Shown here: piece by piece, positions 53,330-62,146 of the stretch
Layout: every line of letters starts with the position of its first letter
Position numbering within the stretch: the first letter of the stretch is position 1
Source: Nioella aestuarii
Lineage (GTDB): Bacteria > Pseudomonadota > Alphaproteobacteria > Rhodobacterales > Rhodobacteraceae
DNA length: 64,000 nt
Assembly: GCF_050896395.1 (NCBI RefSeq)
Contig: NZ_JBPBBA010000023.1
Location: forward strand, 1 to 64,000
Reading direction: 5' to 3'
The notes under the pieces: model-generated
Told to the model about the DNA's origin: nothing
Database searches by the model: none
Seen by the model: only the letters and a program-made list of their open reading frames with translations
Made by a program: the position numbers and the translations under genes

Positions 53330-54613
53330 TTATTGCAGGACGGCTGGCAGCCAGAGCGCGATGTCAGGGATCGCAATCAGCGCCGCAACCATGACCAGCA
53401 TTGCCAGCACGTAAGGGATTGCGCCCAACATGACCTCGCTCATCTTGCCGGATTTCCGCGCGCCTTGAACCACATAGAGGTTGAGACCAACGGGCGGGGT
53501 GATCAGCGCCATCTCGATCAGCACGATCATCAGGATACCAAACCAGATCGGGTCATATCCTTGCGCCACCACCAAAGGCACGATGATCGGGATCGTCACC
53601 ACCATCAGCGACAGGGTTTCGATGAAGAAACCAAGCACGATGTAGATGCAGACCACGACGAAGATCGTCATCAGCGGAGACAGGCCGAGCCCGTCAAGGA
53701 AGCCGGACAGTTCTGCGCCAAGCCCGGCAGAGGCCAGCGTGAAGTTCAGGAAGGATGCGCCGATAACCACGAGCATGATCATCGAGGTGATCTTGACGGT
53801 GCCCATGACGGCCTCTGCCAGCATTCCGATGGTCACGCGGCTGAAGATTGACGCGATCAGAAGTGCCCCTGCAACGCCCACGGCAGCGGCTTCGGTCGGG
53901 GTGGCCCATCCCTTGTAGATCGACCCGATGATGATGGTGAAGAGCAGCACAATGGGGATGAGTTGCAGCAGCGCACGCATCATCTCAGGCAAGGGGAAGA
54001 CGCGGCGCTGGCCGCCAAGATCGGGCCGGATCGCGCAGATGATGGCGGTGATCGCCAGAAAGCCAAGTGCCAGCAGGATGCCGGGCAGCAGCCCCGCCAG
54101 GAAAAGCTGGGGAATAGAGGTCTGCGTCAGGAACCCGTAAACGATCAGGTTGATCGAGGGCGGGATCATGATGCCAAGCGTGCCGCCTGCGGCAATAGCG
54201 CCAGAGAAGAGCTTGGGGTCATAGCCAAGTTTCTCAGCCTGTGGCATGGCGACGGTCGCCACGGTCGCGGCGGTGGCGACAGATGACCCCGAGGTGGCTG
54301 AGAACATGGTGGCCGTCGCCACATTGGCATGAACCAGACCGCCCGGCATCCATGACACCCACCGGTCAAGTGCCGCGTAGGTGCGGGCAGCAATCCCGCT
54401 GCGAACAAGGATTTCGCCAAGCAGCACGAAGAAGGGAATGGCAATCAGCGTGGCGTTATTGGACGTGGACCAGACCAGGTTGCCAAGCCCGCGCATCAGC
54501 GGGAAGGGGCTGAAGAAAACGTCAGTGCCAAAACCCAACAGGAACAACACGATACCCACAGGGATCGACAGCGACAGCATGGCCAGCAGGCCGATCGAGA
54601 CATAGGTAATCAT
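53330..54613 (-). CDS. TRAP transporter large permease (DctM-like)
   Basis: The 427-residue membrane protein has the DctM pattern of about twelve helices, with NATLIAIPFFVLLGEILVRSG, FSATSGSSVATAATVATVAM and GGTLGIMIPPSINLIVYG as family landmarks. It is the sodium-coupled subunit that moves substrate delivered by the DctP-type binding protein. Its start overlaps the small permease gene by four bases (ATGA). Confidence 0.92.
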   Translation of the reverse strand: MITYVSIGLLAMLSLSIPVGIVLFLLGFGTDVFFSPFPLMRGLGNLVWSTSNNATLIAIPFFVLLGEILVRSGIAARTYAALDRWVSWMPGGLVHANVATATMFSATSGSSVATAATVATVAMPQAEKLGYDPKLFSGAIAAGGTLGIMIPPSINLIVYGFLTQTSIPQLFLAGLLPGILLALGFLAITAIICAIRPDLGGQRRVFPLPEMMRALLQLIPIVLLFTIIIGSIYKGWATPTEAAAVGVAGALLIASIFSRVTIGMLAEAVMGTVKITSMIMLVVIGASFLNFTLASAGLGAELSGFLDGLGLSPLMTIFVVVCIYIVLGFFIETLSLMVVTIPIIVPLVVAQGYDPIWFGILMIVLIEMALITPPVGLNLYVVQGARKSGKMSEVMLGAIPYVLAMLVMVAALIAIPDIALWLPAVLQ

Positions 54614-55158
54614 AGAACCGCATCCTCTTCGCGAAAGGCCCCGATGGCGGCCTCGGACTGGCTGAATTCACCTTTTGCAACCAGCAGCAGCGCCGCGAGG
54701 AATGTCAGCCACGACACGATGGCGAACCAGACCCACCCGGCGAACCACGGCCCCTGCACCAGCCAGAGCGGCGTTTCCAGCGGCGTATTGGCCCGAGACA
54801 TGTTGGCAATGGAGCGGTCCAGCACCGGCCAGCAGCGCAGGGCGATCAGCGTCACGGTTCCCGCCAAGGTCAGCATGGCGAACAGGTCAAACAGCGACCG
54901 TCCAAGGGCACCCACGCGCCCCCGGAGAATGTCAATGCGGACATGGGCCAGTTCCAGCAGGGCATAGCCCATGCCCCAGGATGTCACGATGGCCATGACA
55001 TATCCGCTGATCTCGTCGGTGCCGCCGAAGGAGGCCCCCAATTTGCGCAAGCCCACATCCAGCAGCACGAAAACCGCGCAGAGGAACAGCACAAGGCCGA
55101 TTGCCAGGGCCACCCAACGGTTGAGGCGGCGCAGGAGGGAGAGAATGGACTGGGCCAT
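54610..55158 (-). CDS. TRAP transporter small permease (DctQ-like)
   Basis: The 182-residue protein has four membrane helices, with RLNRWVALAIGLVLFLCAVF and FGGTDEISGYVMAIVTSWGMGY as DctQ landmarks. It is coupled to the large permease by a four-base overlap and lies 28 bases after the binding-protein gene. Confidence 0.9.
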   Translation of the reverse strand: MAQSILSLLRRLNRWVALAIGLVLFLCAVFVLLDVGLRKLGASFGGTDEISGYVMAIVTSWGMGYALLELAHVRIDILRGRVGALGRSLFDLFAMLTLAGTVTLIALRCWPVLDRSIANMSRANTPLETPLWLVQGPWFAGWVWFAIVSWLTFLAALLLVAKGEFSQSEAAIGAFREEDAVL

Positions 55159-55186
55159 CTGGGGGCGCTCCTTCAGCGGTCCGGGA

Positions 55187-56221
55187 TCAGTTGACGGGAA
55201 CCGTCACGCCGACGGTTGCGCCGACGCTTTCGTTCCAGCGGGTGGCCCATTCGCTGCCCGCGCGCTCGGCCCAGTCGGGCAAAACCTCGGTCACCAGGAT
55301 GTCACGAGCACGTGCGAAATCGGCGTCCGAGACCTCGACAAGGATCATGTCACGCGCCTCACCCGCCGGGCATTCGCCATTGCCGGTCAGGCAGGCAATG
55401 TCATTGACAAGGGCATCCTGCGCGACGGCCCAGGCTGGGTCTTCGAAGCCCGTGGCGATCTCGGCCTCAATGAGCGCCTGCGTGTCGGCATCCATGGCGT
55501 TCCAACGATCAAGGTTGATCGCGGTGACAACGGAATCCCAGCCACCGAGCGGGATCGGCAACAGATGAGTGGAAACCTCCCACCAGCCCGCGGAATAGCC
55601 CGATCCTGCACCGGTCACGGCACAATCCACCACGCCGCGCTGCAACGCGCCCGGCACCTCAGAGAAGGAGACGTTGACGCCCTCGGCCCCAAGCGCCTCT
55701 AGGAATTTCGCGGTCATCCGGCCCGAAGCGCGGATTTGCAGACCGGCGAGGTCATCGAGGCTGTTGATCTCGGCATTACAGAACACGACCTGCGGCGGAT
55801 AGGGGGCGATGGCCAGCACGTGGCTGTTGAAGCGGGTGTTGTAGATGTCCTCGACCATGGGTCGGGCCGCATCGACCATGGCACGCGCATCATCTGCGGT
55901 CATCGCCAGCAGCGGCACGTCCAGACCTTCCAGCTCCGGCGCGTCGGCGACGGCGTAGTCGGCCACGGTCATGGCCACATCATAGACCCCGTCCCCAAGC
56001 AGGCGATAGACGTCGCCGACGCCCAGGTTCATCTGGTTATGGGTAGTCAGCGCCACATTGATGTTTCCGCCAGAGGCGGCGGGCAGGGTTTCGGTCCAGA
56101 ACGGTGCCTCGAACTGGTTGTGCAGCGGCAGGCTGGACCAGCTGCCGACGACCGACAGATCCTCGGCCAAGGCCGGGGACGCGGCCAGAACGGCGGCGGC
56201 GATGGCTGTTGTCTTTTTCAT
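55187..56221 (-). CDS. TRAP transporter substrate-binding protein (DctP-like)
   Basis: The 344-residue protein has a Sec signal (KKTTAIAAAVLAASPALA) and a DctP fold: LAGLQIRASGRMTAKFLEALGA includes the conserved arginine that usually binds a carboxylate, and FSEVPGALQRGVVDCAVTG follows. It should therefore bind an organic acid. With a DUF1445 protein and an oxoprolinase in the same operon, 5-oxoproline (pyroglutamate) or a close relative is the inferred ligand. Confidence 0.9.
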   Translation of the reverse strand: MKKTTAIAAAVLAASPALAEDLSVVGSWSSLPLHNQFEAPFWTETLPAASGGNINVALTTHNQMNLGVGDVYRLLGDGVYDVAMTVADYAVADAPELEGLDVPLLAMTADDARAMVDAARPMVEDIYNTRFNSHVLAIAPYPPQVVFCNAEINSLDDLAGLQIRASGRMTAKFLEALGAEGVNVSFSEVPGALQRGVVDCAVTGAGSGYSAGWWEVSTHLLPIPLGGWDSVVTAINLDRWNAMDADTQALIEAEIATGFEDPAWAVAQDALVNDIACLTGNGECPAGEARDMILVEVSDADFARARDILVTEVLPDWAERAGSEWATRWNESVGATVGVTVPVN

Positions 56222-56242
56222 CTCGTCTCTCCTTGTTGGATG

Positions 56243-57070
56243 TTAGCTTTTTGATTGTGTTTGGGAAATCACCGGAAATTCCGCGTCGTCGGGCACATCG
56301 GTGATCAGCATGTGGCCCGGTTTATGGGTGATGCAGAGCGGCAGTTTCGCGCGGGTGACAGCCACTTGTGGCGTGACACCGCAGGCCCAGAAGGTCGGGA
56401 CATGGCCCTGCGGCACCGGGGCAGGGTCACCCCATTCGGGGCGGGTCACATCCGCGATGCCGATTTCAGCCGGATCGCCCCAATGCACCGGCGCACCATG
56501 GCCGAGCGGGTAACGGCCCGAGACTTCGATTGTACGTTCCAGCTGGTCCTCCGGGATCGCGCGCATGCTGACCACCATGGCGCCGCCGAACGGGCCTGCA
56601 GGCACGGTTTTAACGGAGGAGCGGAACATCGGTACGGTGCGGTCATTGTCGATATGCCACATCGCGATGCCTTCGGCCTGTAACGCCTGCTCGAACGTGA
56701 AGGAACAGCCAAGCGCGAAACCAACGAGGTCATCGGTCCAGATGCCCGAGATATCGGTGGCGGACCCGCTGAGCTGCCCGTCGCGATAGATGTTGTAGGC
56801 TGGAACGTCTGTCCGAAGGTCCAGATCATGGCCAAGGGTGGCCATCATCGGGCCACCGGTATCCGAGACGCCGACCAGCGGACAGGGTTTTGGGTTGCGC
56901 TGACAGAAGCGCATGAAATCGAGGGCATAGGCCTCTGGCATAATCGCCAGATTGGCCTGAAGGTATCCGCCACCAAGACCCGCGGTATGAGAGGTATAGT
57001 GCCCGGCCCTGATCGCGGCCCGAATGGCGGACAGGGGTTTGCCTTTCAGCACTGCGTGAGTCGTTGGCAC
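56243..57070 (-). CDS. DUF1445 protein (putative hydro-lyase / D-glutamate cyclase-like)
   Basis: The 275-residue protein shows DUF1445 landmarks: AGLGGGYLQANLAIMP, DFMRFCQRNPKPCPLVGVSD, GFALGCSFTFEQAL and FWACGVTPQ. The mammalian D-glutamate cyclase, which interconverts D-glutamate and 5-oxo-D-proline, carries this domain. The GTG at 57070 is chosen because GGAGGT ends seven bases before it and the product then has the family's usual length. An ATG at 57085 or 57112 would place that sequence inside the coding region. It is the first gene of the TRAP/oxoprolinase unit. Confidence 0.85.
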   Translation of the reverse strand: MPTTHAVLKGKPLSAIRAAIRAGHYTSHTAGLGGGYLQANLAIMPEAYALDFMRFCQRNPKPCPLVGVSDTGGPMMATLGHDLDLRTDVPAYNIYRDGQLSGSATDISGIWTDDLVGFALGCSFTFEQALQAEGIAMWHIDNDRTVPMFRSSVKTVPAGPFGGAMVVSMRAIPEDQLERTIEVSGRYPLGHGAPVHWGDPAEIGIADVTRPEWGDPAPVPQGHVPTFWACGVTPQVAVTRAKLPLCITHKPGHMLITDVPDDAEFPVISQTQSKS

Positions 57071-57159
57071 GTTCGATACCTCCATATGCGGGCAGTATCG
57101 AAATCCAATCATATAAGATCAAATTGAATGATTTTTGAAATAGTGATCAGAAAAATTGA

Positions 57160-58053
57160 TCACCCGGCAAAGTCCCGCGCCACATCCCGAGCGATATGGG
57201 CGGCGGTTTCGACAATGTGGCTTTTGGGGTCGCCAAGGAAAGACGCCGAGAATCGCAGCGGGCTTGGCACCCAACCAGGATCGAATTCCCTGATTCGGTC
57301 CGCGCTGACCATCGGGGCACCAAGCGTGCGGGGCAGGGCGGCCACGCCAAGCCCTGCTTCGACCAACCGGAAACAAGCCGACAGAGACGACGAGGGAAAG
57401 GTAGAGACCTGCGGGCCGACCCGCGCGGCCAGTTCCGCCTTCAGTTCCCGGAAGGGTCGGGTGTTGCGGGCATAGGTGATCACCGGTTTCAGCAGGAACC
57501 CGGCGGGACCTTCGGGGGGATCATCGGACCCCGCCGCACAATACCACGCAAGGTCGAAAACGGGCAGGTCTACATTGTCGACGGAGTATTCCGAGATCGG
57601 ACCAAGCAGGATGGCAAGGTCGATCTCTCTGTTCAGCAGATCGGCGCGCAGGTTCATCGAGATATCCACGTTGATCTCGATATCGAGCGTCGGATAGCGC
57701 CGGTGCAGGGCGGCGACGAATTCCGGCAGCCAGCATTGGGCGATGGTCTCCGACACGCCAAGGCGTAGATGGCCTTCGACGCCTGCCGGATCCATCACAT
57801 CGCGGCCCACGCGTTCAGCCAGTTGCTCCACCTGTTCGGCATATTGAACCAGCAGATCGCCCCGCTTGGTCAGCCGAACGCCGTTGGCGGTGCGCTCGAA
57901 CAGCTCTGCCCCAAGCGAGGCTTCGAGGTTCTTGATCCGGGTTGTGACCGCCGGTTGGGTGATGTTCAGAACTTCGGCGGCCTTGCGGATGCCCCCCATG
58001 CGCACGACGGCAAGGAAGGTGTGCAGTTGGTCGAGGTTCAGTCGGGCTTTCAT
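57160..58053 (-). CDS. LysR-family regulator upstream of the oxoproline-type unit
   Basis: The 297-residue protein has the LysR winged helix (LDQLHTFLAVVRMGGIRKAA...TQPAVTTRIKNLEASLG, about 5-60) and the effector domain (GVSETIAQCWLPEFVAALHRRYP). It lies 89 bases upstream of the DUF1445 gene on the same strand, an uncommon but known arrangement for pathway regulators. The start at 58053 gives the usual LysR N-terminus; an ATG at 58068 would add five residues. Control of the following operon is inferred. Confidence 0.85.
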   Translation of the reverse strand: MKARLNLDQLHTFLAVVRMGGIRKAAEVLNITQPAVTTRIKNLEASLGAELFERTANGVRLTKRGDLLVQYAEQVEQLAERVGRDVMDPAGVEGHLRLGVSETIAQCWLPEFVAALHRRYPTLDIEINVDISMNLRADLLNREIDLAILLGPISEYSVDNVDLPVFDLAWYCAAGSDDPPEGPAGFLLKPVITYARNTRPFRELKAELAARVGPQVSTFPSSSLSACFRLVEAGLGVAALPRTLGAPMVSADRIREFDPGWVPSPLRFSASFLGDPKSHIVETAAHIARDVARDFAG

Positions 58054-58129
58054 GGCGCTTGCCTGCATGGGGCCGGGGGTGGCCCGACCCTAAGGCTGGG
58101 TCCCCCCGCTTGGCAATGCAAGGTGAGCG

Positions 58130-58765
58130 TCAGTCGTTGTCGGTCAGCCCTGCACCGGCCCCGGCAAGGCGGCTTTCTTCGGTGGCGGGGGCATAGGTGC
58201 GATGCGCGAAGGTGTTCAACGCGGCAACATTGGCGGCATCGCAGGCAGATCGCAGACCTTCGATGATCGGTGCCCCCGAAGGCGACGCGTCGAAATGCAG
58301 CGTCACCGGGCCCGCGCCCGACGCTGTGACTGCGCCTGCTGCGAGCAGCATTCCGTCAGAGCCAAGTGTGATTGCTTTGCCAGGCAGATCAACTGCAATG
58401 GTTCGATCCTGCGCCTCTGCCATCCAGGACAGGAAGGGCAGCAGCAATAGTGGGGCGTGGACATCCGGCAGGTTCAATCCGTCTGCACCATCCCCAGCAA
58501 GCCCGTCGGCCAGCATGGTTCCCGTAAGGATCGGACAGGCCGCGTCAGTGGGGGCGGCCCATGTTTCAAGGTCAGGGGTCAACGCGCTTAGCGCTTGCCC
58601 GTCCATCGCCTGCAAATGGCCGACCAGAGCCGAAGCGCCGGGCAGACCGCGTGCTTCCAGCCAGCGCACGGCGCGGCCTGCTTCCTCTGCCAGACCCCAG
58701 GAATAGCCCGCGCCACGGGCGGCTTTGCGGGAAAGGGCTTCGATTTCGTTCAGGGACCAGGTCAC
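58130..58765 (-). CDS. DUF3726-type protein, last gene of the BCCT operon
   Basis: The 211-residue soluble protein begins WSLNEIEALSRKAARGAGYSWGLAEEAGRAVRWLE and contains LLLLPFLSWMAEAQDRTIAVDLPGKAI. The pattern is what I associate with DUF3726, a family without a known function. It overlaps the preceding 564-residue protein by four bases, so the two are probably partners. The operon also has a BCCT transporter and a semialdehyde dehydrogenase, placing it in the breakdown of a small, probably zwitterionic solute. Confidence 0.7.
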   Translation of the reverse strand: MTWSLNEIEALSRKAARGAGYSWGLAEEAGRAVRWLEARGLPGASALVGHLQAMDGQALSALTPDLETWAAPTDAACPILTGTMLADGLAGDGADGLNLPDVHAPLLLLPFLSWMAEAQDRTIAVDLPGKAITLGSDGMLLAAGAVTASGAGPVTLHFDASPSGAPIIEGLRSACDAANVAALNTFAHRTYAPATEESRLAGAGAGLTDND

Positions 58766-60456
58766 TCTGCGGCCTCCTGTGCCGGGGGGAAGGTCCAGTC
58801 ATCAGCCTCACCTTGCGCCAGATCGGCGGGGAAGGGGGCGTGCTGGAACATGTTGATGCGCACCCACCTGTCGGACCGGGGATCGAAATGCACCGCTCCG
58901 AAAAAGGCCAGCTTGGCGCGCAGCAGATCAATGGGCAGAAGACCCGCGCCGATGGTGTTGTCGCGGATCTCGGCGTAAGGAAAGCACGCGGCGATCTGGG
59001 CACGGCGGGCAATATGGCGGTGTTCGGGGTGGTCCATCAGGAAACGGGCCACGGTGTCCGCGCCGCTGAGCATCAAATCGGCATGCATCCGCGCGGCATC
59101 TCGGCCGGGGCAAAGCGGCAGCTCATATGGTTCCACCGGTTCGGCGTAGCGGTCGCCAAGGCGCGGCTCCAGCTTCTCCTCGGAGGTGTACCAGACATTT
59201 TCTTGCGCGGCCTGTGCCGTCCAGTCGATATCGAGCGCCCAGGCATAGACCTCTTCCACTTGGGTACGGAACCGGTCCAGCGGTAAGGTGCCGTCAATCC
59301 GCGTAGGCGCGGTTTCATCGGCGGCCATGCACTGCGCCAGTTCGTCCACCAGTTCGCCATGTGGCTCCAGCATCAGTGAAACCAGCTGTTCCTGACCTTC
59401 CAGCGAAAGGTTTTCCTCTCCCCATTGCCACAGCGCGTTCCACGGCTGCGGGCCGGTCAGGTCGGTCTTTTCCAGATGGGCACAAAGCGTATCCATGTCA
59501 CAACGCAGGTCGGACAGCTTCGCCTGCTGGATCGGGTGTTCGGAATGCCAGGCTTGCGCGTTGATCTGGGCGCGGCGGGCGTAGTCGCGCAGGGCCAGAT
59601 CAGTGCCGGGCAGTGCGTCGGGCAGCGAGCGGATACGGGCCAGCGCCGTTTCCCGCGCGGCAATCCAGTTGTTCAGCAGCACTGGGTGGTTGATCAGGTA
59701 GGGCGCCATGCCAAGCCCGGTGGAATTGCCGATCCCGAAACGACGGCGGAGCGCGGGGGTCAGCGGCACGGCGGTTTCGGGCGCGCGCAAATGGGCCATG
59801 TATTCGACCAGGTCCATCACAAAGGCGCGGGTCAGGAAGACGCTCAGCATTTCGATCTGGAAGGGGGCCTGAAATTCCGGCCGGTCGGCGGTTTTTTCGC
59901 GATCCGCAGCGCCCAGTTTGCCGGAGCCATAGACAGCTGTCGTGCGCATCAGATAGCCCACATCGGCAACGCGGGCCTCATCGGGTTGGCGGCCAGCGGC
60001 CAGCGCCTCGACCACATGATCCCAAAGCCGAACAGACCGGTTGGCGCGGCTGACCGACAGCGAGTTGTCATCGACGCGGCCCGCCTCCTGCAGCGGAATA
60101 TTGGCGCGCAGACGCTCGATCTCGGATCGGTCCGGGATGCCGTCGTAAAGGGTAAAGGTCGCGTCCCATTCGGTTGCGATCACCCTGTCCGAGCGTTTCT
60201 CGGGCGGCAGATCATTGGCGAAGGCGACGAGGGAATAGCTATGCGCGGGGCCGTGTGCGGTATAGACGGCGTGGCCAACCCCCTTGGCGTCGATCACGAA
60301 TTCGCGCTGTTCGAACCGCCAGTTCTCAGATTTCAGGCGACGCAGTAGCACCCGCATGAAGGACAGGCGGCACTGGTGGAAGGACCCCATCCGGGCCAGG
60401 GTCATCACCGTGTTCGGGTCGCGCAGGGCGATGGTGTCGGTGCGTGTCTGGTCCAT
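58762..60456 (-). CDS. Unrecognised 564-residue conserved protein of the BCCT operon
   Basis: I recognise no domain. The protein is soluble, with no signal peptide or membrane helix, and rich in tryptophan, histidine and acidic residues in the last third. Stretches that look constrained are RMGSFHQCRLSFMRVLLRRL (near 21-40), RRFGIGNSTGLGMAPYLINH and ACFPYAEIRDNTIGAGLLPI. The start at 60456 is fixed by GGAGG eight bases upstream; the frame extends further but only through the intergenic hairpin. It is coupled by ATGA to the DUF3726 gene and follows the BCCT gene. An enzyme or a sensor for the imported solute is possible. Confidence 0.72.
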   Translation of the reverse strand: MDQTRTDTIALRDPNTVMTLARMGSFHQCRLSFMRVLLRRLKSENWRFEQREFVIDAKGVGHAVYTAHGPAHSYSLVAFANDLPPEKRSDRVIATEWDATFTLYDGIPDRSEIERLRANIPLQEAGRVDDNSLSVSRANRSVRLWDHVVEALAAGRQPDEARVADVGYLMRTTAVYGSGKLGAADREKTADRPEFQAPFQIEMLSVFLTRAFVMDLVEYMAHLRAPETAVPLTPALRRRFGIGNSTGLGMAPYLINHPVLLNNWIAARETALARIRSLPDALPGTDLALRDYARRAQINAQAWHSEHPIQQAKLSDLRCDMDTLCAHLEKTDLTGPQPWNALWQWGEENLSLEGQEQLVSLMLEPHGELVDELAQCMAADETAPTRIDGTLPLDRFRTQVEEVYAWALDIDWTAQAAQENVWYTSEEKLEPRLGDRYAEPVEPYELPLCPGRDAARMHADLMLSGADTVARFLMDHPEHRHIARRAQIAACFPYAEIRDNTIGAGLLPIDLLRAKLAFFGAVHFDPRSDRWVRINMFQHAPFPADLAQGEADDWTFPPAQEAAE

Positions 60457-60490
60457 TTGGGGTCCTCCGTCCCGTGAGTGGTTCTGTGTT

Positions 60491-60517
60491 GGCGGCCCCA
60501 ATTTTGCCGGGACCGCC
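60491..60517 (-). terminator. Intra-operon hairpin after the BCCT gene
   Basis: GGCGG...CCC and GGG...CCGCC pair with one unpaired base per arm around a short AT-rich loop, ten bases after the transporter stop. No T tract in the minus-strand direction, so it is likely attenuating or stabilising. Confidence 0.4.
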
Positions 60518-60527
60518 GGTTGTTTCG

Positions 60528-62075
60528 TCAGCTGCGCCCTTTGGCCAGCGTGATCCGCAGCGCGTCCCAGAGCGATGGCAGCAGAACCAGCGACACCGGT
60601 ACAGCGGTGACGACGATGAAGCTTTGCAGCTTCCCGATGCTGCCCGACCCGGTGTAGATCAGGATCAGAGCCATCACCCCCATGGCCACGCCCCAAAAGA
60701 CGCGGACGGGCAGGGCGGGTTTGTCCTCGTTCGACATTGCGACCGAGATCACATAGGTCATCGAGTCACCCGTTGTGGCCACGAAGACCGTGGTCAGGAT
60801 CAGGAACAGGACCGACACGATGAAGCCCATAGGCAGTTGCTGGGTAATGGCCAGCAGGGCTGCGGGCAGGTTGAACCCTTCGAACGCGGTCGAGACGGAA
60901 CCGGGGGTTTCCAGCTCGAACCACAGCCCGGTGCCGCCCACGATGGTGAACCAGAAGTTGGTCACGATGGGGGCAACGATCGCCAGCATGATCACGATGG
61001 ACCGGATCGACCGGCCCCGGCTGACACGGGCGATGAACATCGCCATCAGCGGCCCATAGCCCAGGAACCAGCCCCAGAAGAACACCGTCCACCAGCCAAG
61101 CCAGCCTGCCTCACCGAACAGCTCCGCGTCACCGCGATACATCGCCATCGGAACGAAATCGGTGATGTAGGTGGCGAAGCCGCCAAAGAAACTGGAGAAG
61201 ATGAAGCCCGTGGGGCCCGCGATCAACATGAAGGCCAGCAGAACACCTGCAAGGATCACGTTGAAGCGGCTGAGGATCTGGATGCCCTTGGACAGGCCCG
61301 ACATGGCCGACGCGGTATAAAGCGCCACAAGGCCAAGGATCACGGTGGCCTGGGTGGCAAAGCTGTCGGGAATGCCGAAAAGGGCATTCAGCCCATAGCT
61401 GACCTGCAAGCCCAGAAAGCCGATGGGGCCAACGGTGCCCGCCACGACCGCGATGATGCAGGAGGCATCGGCAATCAACCCGATGGGGCCATTGATCGCG
61501 CGATCACCAAAGAGCGGGTAAAGCAGCGTGCGCGGGGCCAGCGGCAGACCCTTTTCATAGTGGTAATGCATTAGCATGACCGTGGTCAGCGCGCCCAGAA
61601 TAGCCCAGGCCAGAAACCCCCAATGCATGAAGGATTGGGCCATGGCAGGGGCTACATCCGCTGCCGTGCCGCCCTCGCCACCGAAATGTGGCGGGGAGTA
61701 GAGGAAATGCGCCATCGGCTCGGCTGCGGCCCAGAAAACGCCGCCGCCCGCCAGAAGCGTGCACATGATCATTGCGCCCCACTGGAACACGGGGAATTCG
61801 GGTGTCGCCAGCCCGCCCATCAGGGCTTTGCCGCCGGGAAGGACAATCAGCACAAGGCCGATCACGAAAGTGGCGAGCAGAAGGATCTGCCAGTAAAGCC
61901 CGAAGAAGCGGGCCGACCATGCAAAGCCGGTATCGACAAGGCTCGACAGCAGGTCGAGGTCGAAAAGGGCGATCAGGCAGAAGATCGCGATAAAGCCGCC
62001 GGTGATGATGAAAAGCGGCTTGTTGATGTGCCCCAACCCGCTGCTGGCGGTCTGTGGAGCGGTTGCGTCGGTCAT
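60528..62075 (-). CDS. BCCT-family (betaine/carnitine/choline) transporter
   Basis: The 515-residue protein has the twelve-helix BCCT pattern. MHWGFLAWAILG and the signature region WWTVFFWGWFLGYGPLMAMF followed by IARVSRGRSIR are diagnostic. The aromatic box that holds trimethylammonium groups is partly conserved, although the usual FYWAWW is FFWGWF here, suggesting an unusual substrate. The start at 62075 follows GGAGG. It lies between an M19-like gene and two genes of unknown function in one operon. Confidence 0.9.
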   Translation of the reverse strand: MTDATAPQTASSGLGHINKPLFIITGGFIAIFCLIALFDLDLLSSLVDTGFAWSARFFGLYWQILLLATFVIGLVLIVLPGGKALMGGLATPEFPVFQWGAMIMCTLLAGGGVFWAAAEPMAHFLYSPPHFGGEGGTAADVAPAMAQSFMHWGFLAWAILGALTTVMLMHYHYEKGLPLAPRTLLYPLFGDRAINGPIGLIADASCIIAVVAGTVGPIGFLGLQVSYGLNALFGIPDSFATQATVILGLVALYTASAMSGLSKGIQILSRFNVILAGVLLAFMLIAGPTGFIFSSFFGGFATYITDFVPMAMYRGDAELFGEAGWLGWWTVFFWGWFLGYGPLMAMFIARVSRGRSIRSIVIMLAIVAPIVTNFWFTIVGGTGLWFELETPGSVSTAFEGFNLPAALLAITQQLPMGFIVSVLFLILTTVFVATTGDSMTYVISVAMSNEDKPALPVRVFWGVAMGVMALILIYTGSGSIGKLQSFIVVTAVPVSLVLLPSLWDALRITLAKGRS

Positions 62076-62146
62076 TCTGTCCTCCCTCGCGAATAACCTG
62101 GGGTGCCTTTGCCGCAAAGCGCGCGGCGCGGGCGCAGTCCGGCCGG

